This document shows, in pieces, positions 57,546 to 64,000 of a stretch of 64,000 nucleotides of DNA (position 1 is its first letter; every line of letters begins with the position of its first letter). The notes under the pieces are model-generated. The model was not told the DNA's origin. It saw only the letters and a program-made list of their open reading frames with translations, and did not search any database. Origin of the DNA: Stichopus chloronotus (Eukaryota > Echinodermata > Holothuroidea > Aspidochirotida > Stichopodidae); NCBI GenBank assembly GCA_021234535.1, contig CM037840.1, forward strand, positions 22,127,059 through 22,191,058. The letters are read 5' to 3'. The position numbers were made by a program, and so were the translations under genes.

Positions 57546-60500
57546 TCACGTACCATGTCTCTGCCTTCCCCCTCTGCTGACAAAGATTTTTCAACTTTTG
57601 TCAGAGCATTTACCTTCAGAAAACAGAACATAAACTCAGAACCCCAGTTGGACGGCTGTCAAACATCAGTGAGGTTAACATCACATGGACATAATTTCAA
57701 AGAGATATCCAAGCCCCAACATAGTGAAGATATCCAAATGAGTCAACCCCACGTCGTAACCAAAACAGGGGAGTGTCATATTTAAAAGAAAAAAAAAATG
57801 TTTAAAGAAAAGATACCAAAACAATATTACACGACCCATTAAAAGTCACAGTAGAGACATAAGGAACTACTACTTGAGAACAGTGATGCAATTTTACTTT
57901 TACTTTCCAGGACAAAAAATTGTTGAAGGAAACCTGTGAGTGTAACTTTTACTTTCTATCTTTGCTTGTGTATTTTATCTCACAATGAGGTACAGACAAG
58001 TCTGCTGAAAAAGTTGCGGTTAGCAAATGATGCAACTACGAAACTGCCAGGAGGTCAGCCTGCTCTCAATTGGCACATATAAATCTAGTTTTAACTTTAT
58101 CTTTCCCAAGGATACAGACAAATTGAAACTGTGCTCTAAACATTGCAATGGACCACAATTCCTGGGTGGTTCAAGGACAGTGTGTTTCACGAAATGGTTG
58201 CCAGGAGATTCGGTGAATTTCTACAACGTCAATTTTCGGATTGGTGACAGACAGTTTATTCCTTAAGAAAAGACACTGTACCATGAGTTAGATGTTGATA
58301 TATGCAATGAAGTCAGCTGAAAAGAATGTGACCAGTAAAAGCAATGAACTTAAGGGAGTGGAAAGCAACAATCCAGCTTGATCAGGTATGTCATGGGTAT
58401 TGAAAAATGACACTTCCTGCCTCTTTCACCCCTTACCCTACTGCAATTGCTACCGTGATCTCACAGTAACGTCGACAGTATCTACCTGGTAATTCGTATC
58501 AATCAGATCATTCTAACTTCAATATGATATAAAATGAAGAAGAATTCCTCTAACTGCTATTGTCTTTAGTAATATACTATCTGCAAGCAGAAACTTGCAT
58601 TTTGTTCACATGTTTGTGGATGTGTACTTGACACATAGTTTCTTTCAAAACATGATAATTTCTCAAAATGGTGTCTCATTCAACCTTTTCCCGATCTAAC
58701 ATTAATTTAATGGGCCACGTGCCCAAAAAGTGATGGCGGTATCCGAGCTACATCTGTTCATATGTGTGTACTCTCTCGCTCTTGAATATCTATGGTCTTC
58801 TGCTTCTGATATCTGTGGATATGACTTTTAGTAACAGTCCATGGGTATAGAGTACCACACATTTACGGTGGATCCTCCAGAAAACTGATGCAGCCACCGC
58901 CCTCACTCTCTGGGCACATGGCCCTTTAATGGTAATTGACATATTACGTAGATTGTGACAGTTTCTGTCACCTGAATTCACCACAGGTCTTTGAATAAGT
59001 CCTGCTGTTATGGTTTCATGCCGTTTGATAGTTTTGCAGATATTGCAGAAAAAAGCATCAGTTGTCCAGTTTAAAATGATATGAAAGGGAAACTCATGAG
59101 AAACCCTGACACTTTTTACAGCACAATGTAACTCAATTTCCAAAAGAAGAACGGCTGCCTCCAAAAACCTTTGAAGATAAGACTGATCGCTGAAAAAAAT
59201 GTTACTGAAACAGGGTGTTCAGACACTGAATGCTGTGTGGTCTTTTTAAACCACCTGCAGTTTCATTTGTCAATTGAATAATGAAACCTATTTCTTCCTC
59301 AGCTATGACAAACAAACAAACAAACAAACAAAAATTTGTACTTAAAAAGAGAATAACAACCAATGAAGTTAATAGGACCTGACAAAACAAGTCACGTTTT
59401 GTTTGTTTATGATTAAAATTAAAAGTATACCTTGGCTACTATCTGACACTATTTCATCATGGTATCATCTCCTTCCTTTCAACTTTTAAAATTACGTAAA
59501 GCTAACTATCTGTGGAAGCACTTCAAAAATTCTACTACTGCATGCTATTTCAGGGATGAAATTTCCACTTCACCTTTAGGAGGTGATTCTATTCACATGG
59601 TTTGGTGACAACAACCAATCAAGGATATGTATTACAATTTATAAATTCTGGCAATAGGAAATACTTTACGTTCAACATTGTCCACTCATTGTCACTTACT
59701 CATCAATTGTCTTTTTTTCTTTTTTTTTTTATAAATATTTACAAGACCATTTCTATCATTTTTATCACCTTTTCACCATCTTCATTATCTATCATAACAG
59801 AGATTCAATGTGCTTTTCTCCCTTTTTTTTGGCTCAAAAAAGAAGCATAGTATTTTTTCCTGTTTTTGTTTTCTTTTTTCTCTTAGATACTTCTGCAACC
59901 TAAACAGTATAAAGAGATAAATACATTTTAGATATTTTTTTCTTTCTATTGCTTTAAAAAAGGATTTTCTTACTTTCAAGTATAAAAGTGTTATTTATTG
60001 GACCTAATTTCTCAATTGTTTAACAACCATCATCATGATCATTATCGACCATCATCATCATCATCTTCATCATCACCTTTCACACACTGGACACAATTTC
60101 ATGACTTTCTATCTCATGAATATGCAATAATTACAATTGAAAAAATAAACGTAAAACTACTTAAACACCGGTGGTGACTTTCCACCTGAAAACCTCCTCA
60201 ATCTTGAACAAATCAACGAGCAGATACGTTTCGCTGACTTTTCTGATTTGACACAAAGGCTTCGGGTGGTGGTACACAGATGATTATGTTGATTGCCCAA
60301 TGTTTTGCTCAATTTTTTTGAACAAGTCAGAGGGCAAACACACATGCAGACACAATAAGCTAAATTTGCTAAATAAATAGACAAATAGCTAAACTGAGAC
60401 ATCTAACAGTGCATTGCAACTATTTTAAGTTCCTTAAATGTCATACACCTGGGGGAGGTTTCTCCTGAGTGAGGTATGGGTCGCCCTCAGTCATTACATT

Positions 60501-61248
60501 ACAGTGCAGAAAATCAGACAATGAAAATCAAAACATTGATAACAAGTTTCAGAATATTTCAACATATCTTTGAACATCTACCCTTGTGTTTGTCATATTA
60601 GCCTTATTTTTGACACAAGTAACACAGTTCGAGTTCAGCCAATCCACACATATCATTCATGCTAAGGTTTCATCGAAGGAACAAACCATAACCATGATGG
60701 TATGACTCGATATCACCTCATGTTCTACAATACAGAAAAGGGTTTTCTCAAGACATGATTTTAGCACATTATGGAAATACTGTGTGGACTAGGTGTTGAG
60801 TTGCAAAAGGTAATTAATATCTGCAAAAGGTGAACGGAAGACAAGAAGGCTTTTGTTTTAGGGTGATACTTAACATGGATCTGCATTCACTTACCTCCTG
60901 GGGTTAAAGATATGAAATGTTCTTTGTTATGAACTAGCCTGCATTTGTTCACCGAGGAGATTGTCACATTGTATTCCTCTTTTCCTTAATCAGTGACAGG
61001 CATGTATTCTTCTAAAACTCTTTGTACCATTCCCTGTGAATTAAGACCTCTGCTAGCCACTATCAGCGAAGTGCACCGTAACGCATGGAAAGGGGGGTGC
61101 ACTCAAACACAAATGCGCCGGCGGAATCTGCCTCACGGAAATGCGCACCGTGTGCAACGTACAGAAAGACAAGTTTCACTTAAGATTACCCATAGTGCAC
61201 CTCTATCATCTTCATTCATCACCCGCCGAGCATCCTCGCCGTTCCTGG
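57546..61248. other. 3' flank of STK3/4, no recognised gene
   Basis: The part next to 61248 should be STK3/4 3' UTR. Candidate AATAAA on the minus strand occurs near 59990. A (CAAA)n run lies near 59308-59332 and a CATCAT-rich run at 60028-60076. A 124-codon minus ORF (58790-59164) has no recognised motif. Confidence 0.5.
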
Positions 61249-61407
61249 TCAAAAGTGCTGCTGCCGTTTCCTCTTGACCTCCATGGCTTCAATGATAGGT
61301 CTCCTCTTCTCCTGGTAACGTTTCCTGAGTTCCTCAATCTCCTGTTCCATCATGGGATCCAGGGCCCTCAGCTTTCTCTGGAGTTCCTCATATGAAAGCT
61401 GCTTCAC
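61249..61407 (-). CDS. STK3: STK3/4 terminal coding exon (SARAH domain)
   Basis: Fifty-two residues plus TGA. The SARAH helix binds another MST, SAV1 or RASSF. ALDPMMEQEIEELR is the most conserved stretch. The acceptor is TTTGTCTGAAG, phase 0. Confidence 0.96.
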   Translation of the reverse strand: MKQLSYEELQRKLRALDPMMEQEIEELRKRYQEKRRPIIEAMEVKRKRQQHF

Positions 61408-63909
61408 CTTCAGACAAAAAAAATGAAATGATTTTGGGTCATTTTCTTCATTTGCATTCATAAAACACTGAAAATGGGGATGATTAGGGAATGATAAAAC
61501 CATACAGTATCTCTTTCTAAATTCAAAATATGAAGAATACAACACTATGTGACATTTGATACATAACACCTCATTTAAAGCTTGTTGTATATAATGTTAG
61601 TCATTTCTCAGCAAAATGTAGAAAAGTTATTACCAACCATCAACGACGTACAGAAGAACTGCAAGGCGCATTGAGATGGACGGTACAAGGTTTGCCTAAC
61701 CTCCTCATGAAGACGTATTTTTAACTCATGATGGGTAACTTCAAACACAACAAAACAAGCAGCAAGGAGTGAAATTAATGATTTGAGTCAACGTCATGTG
61801 CAACAGGAAAGGAGTAAGTCTCAGACGAAATGGTGCACTTACAAATTCAAAGTCACCCTCCTTGAAGTGTCTGTCCACAAACACTGGTCTCTGCTGTTGA
61901 GATCTGGGAGACCGAGGAGGGTTGGGACTGACTTCATTGGCGGGTACCGTGGGGTCCTCGGATGGTTGGCTCTCCAGCGATGTCATGAATAAAGGCTGTG
62001 AGGCTTCCACATTTTTCTCTGTGGACACAGAACAATGACAAGTAGGAAATGGTTGTAATGATGGCACGATAGACCGAGTGAGGGTTCTACCTTTAAACTA
62101 CTATCAAATTCAGAGAAGTTGCTTTAAAGGGAAATAGGGCATTCAGAATACACCAACATGACATACAAAAGAAAATAGCTTTAGTTATTGTTAAACCATT
62201 CAGTCTCATCAATAAACATCTACCAAAGCTTTATCTTCTCAAAACATGCATGTGAAGAGTAATGGACGATGCATCATTTGAATTTTGAAAAATTTCGGTG
62301 AACAAATTAGTGTTTAGTGTTGAGCAACAGATAACCAAATTTCTATCTGTGAGGAGCTTATTTCTTGAAAAGAAGGCTACTGCTCTTCCTTATTTTGAAT
62401 AATCTATCATTCGACATCTACAAACATGGGTTTCAAAAATATGGATGTTTTCTCAAAAACAAAGCAATATTTCCCTTAAAGTTGGGAAAGAATAAAAGGT
62501 TCACACATGGTGAAGCATGTATTGATCTAAGTTATAACTGGGAAGATTACTGAAACATGAGCAACAGGTAAAGAATGTATCACTCTTTAAGTGATGGTGA
62601 AAGTAGATACTCCAAAATGACAGATTACCAACGGGTGATGCAGGAATTACGATTGCAAACTGAACCGACATTCAACCATTACCGATGCACCAAGGTGAGG
62701 GATATATCATATCGTAGTGATAACTGGAAGGGATACTTAAAGGAGAATGAAAGTCAGAACATTTTACAATAGAACATCACCGTCAAATGAAAGACAAACA
62801 TGTCGTGATCACCGTCACCAAATTTCATGTGCATATGTTGTTTACTTTTCAAGATACTGCCATTTGAAAGTTCATAAAAATCAATCGGGATTCTGCCATG
62901 CTGAGATTGTGTTGTTATAACCTGACCACTTGTTATTGAAAAGCTTTTGTTTTTCTTTATAATTTATTGACACATAGTTTTAATAGCTATGCATCTATGT
63001 AAATGAAATTATGAATAATTTGATCATTGCACGATACATCTCAGTAATTCAACACAAAATTGTGTACAGTGTACAAGCATTCATGGAAATTATGAGAAAG
63101 AAAAACAAAGAAATACATTAAATTCCTGCTGTCAGGGGTTATGTGACATCATATTTGGACTTACTCAAGTCTGTTCACAATCAACAGACAAAAATGGCAG
63201 CACCCTTCTGTAGATTTCAAAAGTGCATAACTTGGGAAGGGAAGAGCATTTTTTAATGAAACTTTGACAAGTGTTTTGTCAAACACGTTCTGCTTCATAT
63301 TTTATAAAGATATCCCCAGGGTTTCATTCTCCTTTAACGACAACATATCTACAACAGGTGTAACAATCTCAGCAATGACCAGAAATGGCCATCTCAACCA
63401 CAGGCAATAAGTAAAGACAACTGTCTATATGAGAATAGTTTCTGGGGTCACAGAGGGGGAAAACTGGAGTATTAATTACAAAATAAACCACCGGGTCGCT
63501 TACTTTTCATGGTTCCATCTCCGTCATCCTCTGTAATGACCATTGTGTTCATGTCAGCATCAATATCCAGAATACCATTGTCGCCAGGTACGTTGTGTTC
63601 CACCATGGTGCCGTCGTCACGGGTGATCATGGTGCCTTCATCATGTGTGATCATGGTGCCCTCGTCATGCGTGATCATGGTGCCGTCGTCGTGTGTGACC
63701 ATGGTGCCGTCCTCGTGGGTGATCATGGTGCCGTCCTCGTGGGTGATCATGGTGCCCTCGTTGTGTGTGATCATGGTGTCCTCCGAGTGGTCGATGAAGG
63801 TGTCGGACGTACCGACGTCACACTGTATCATGGTGCCAGAGTCGACTTCATTGTTGCCGTTGGTGTCACCCTTTCTCCTGATCATGGTGCCGCTACTATC
63901 TTCCTCATC
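61249..63909 (-). CDS. STK3: Serine/threonine-protein kinase 3/4 (MST1/2, Hippo orthologue): last three coding exons
   Basis: MST/Hippo kinases phosphorylate LATS and MOB1, with SAV1, to restrain YAP/TAZ. Three minus-strand exons join in phase with GT-AG junctions: 63504-63909, 61843-62018, 61249-61407. They encode about 246 residues up to a TGA. The first is the regulatory linker after the kinase domain. It starts DEEDSSGTMIRRKGD, close to the acidic DSGTMVRAVG region of vertebrate MST, and carries twelve Thr-Met motifs. The second is Pro/Ser-rich and ends EGDFEF, matching the family's DGDFDF. The third is the SARAH dimerisation domain (KQLSYEELQRKLRALDPMME, then QEIEELRKRY and a basic tail ending KRQQHF), almost identical to human. 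The kinase domain must lie to the right of the window. Invertebrates usually have one gene for the vertebrate STK3/STK4 pair, so the symbol is nominal. Confidence 0.95.
61843..62018 (-). CDS. STK3: STK3/4 penultimate coding exon
   Basis: Encodes KKNVEASQPLFMTSLESQPS, a Pro/Ser-rich stretch, then FVDRHFKEGDFEF. Acceptor TGTCCACAG, donor GTAAGT. It is phase 2 at entry and exact at exit. The linker is diverged, but the end matches the family. Confidence 0.9.
62019..63503. other. STK3/4 intron between linker exons, no recognised feature
   Basis: AT-rich intron of about 1.5 kb with random short ORFs only. Confidence 0.6.
63504..63909 (-). CDS. STK3: STK3/4 linker exon with Thr-Met repeat array
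   Basis: Encodes 135 residues. Thr-Met motifs occur at exon residues 8, 26, 45, 53, 61, 69, 77, 85, 93, 101, 122 and 133. The eight from 45 to 101 are spaced exactly eight apart as (G/D)TM(I/V)TH(D/E)(E/D)-type units. The acceptor is TTTGCCACTTCAG and the donor GTAAGC, leaving phase 1. Confidence 0.95.
63592..63780 (-). repeat. 24-bp coding minisatellite inside STK3/4
   Basis: Eight units, each containing GTGATCATGGTGCC on the plus strand followed by a variable ten-base part (for example GTCCTCGTGG). The 24-base period keeps the reading frame, giving 8-residue repeats. Confidence 0.95.
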
Positions 63910-64000
63910 CTGAAGTGGCAAATGAATATGAAAAGGGTCTTATTTCTTTGAAGAATTAAATTCAGTTGGCTTAACTCCTTTGAGACAAATAGAATTATTT

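Noticed and set aside
56893..57594. 233-codon minus-strand ORF with P-loop-like strings
   Set aside because: It is generated by a hexamer-multiple tandem repeat; no non-repetitive domain is present.
57054..57785. 243-codon plus-strand ORF
   Set aside because: Same minisatellite read in another frame. The short non-repeat tail after 57580 shows no known motif.
58790..59164. 124-codon minus-strand ORF
   Set aside because: No recognised domain. It lies in the 3' flank of STK3/4 and could be chance or repeat-derived.
63509..63951. Plus-strand ORFs of 118-134 codons
   Set aside because: They are antisense shadows of the STK3/4 linker repeat exon.

Overview
This is a eukaryotic nuclear window: AT-rich, with split genes, GT-AG introns and many degraded transposons. 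The gene content is metazoan: an iron-dependent alcohol dehydrogenase (ADHFE1), a Hippo-type kinase with a SARAH domain (STK3/4), and two intronless RING/B-box/coiled-coil/propeller TRIM proteins. The TRIM type and the repeat style suggest a marine invertebrate deuterostome, most likely an echinoderm such as a sea cucumber or sea urchin. The organism is an inference; nothing in the window proves the species.

Layout. (1) 107-14249, minus strand: ADHFE1 in 13 coding exons, continuous in phase for 446 residues. Only the last short C-terminal exon lies beyond the left edge. Its introns carry a 22-bp minisatellite, a ~140-bp tandem repeat, dispersed TGACCT-rich repeats, and two decayed tandem copies of the 3' end of exon 6. 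(2) 14250-18000: no recognised gene, but a sequence that fits a hammerhead ribozyme core at 16276-16322. (3) 18006-20136, minus: TRIM copy A, broken by a one-base frameshift and short at its C-terminus. (4) 21.7-32.6 kb: remains of a Ty3/gypsy-like LTR retrotransposon (gag, zinc knuckle, RT, RNase H, all interrupted) between two homologous LTR-like segments. A six-copy 23-bp array with one AP-1-type TGACTCA site per unit lies in this interval. (5) 35922-38105, minus: TRIM copy B, intact, 727 residues. (6) 38.1-57 kb: gene-poor and transposon-rich, with two large foldback structures, a tRNA-derived SINE, a perfect 16-bp hairpin, a MITE, two LINE reverse-transcriptase fragments and several dispersed repeats. 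(7) 57.0-57.5 kb: a hexamer-based minisatellite that opens long false ORFs on both strands. (8) 61249-63909, minus: the last three coding exons of STK3/4; the kinase domain lies beyond the right edge.

Function. ADHFE1 is a mitochondrial hydroxyacid-oxoacid transhydrogenase. STK3/4 is the upstream kinase of the Hippo growth-control pathway. The TRIM pair are candidate E3 ubiquitin ligases, a family often expanded in invertebrate innate immunity. They show no operon-like link; their proximity is ordinary genome neighbourhood except for the TRIM duplication.

The most interesting gene-level observation is the STK3/4 linker. It carries twelve Thr-Met motifs, eight of them in an exact 8-residue (24-bp) tandem register. 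In this family such motifs are the autophosphorylation sites that recruit SLMAP/STRIPAK and MOB1.
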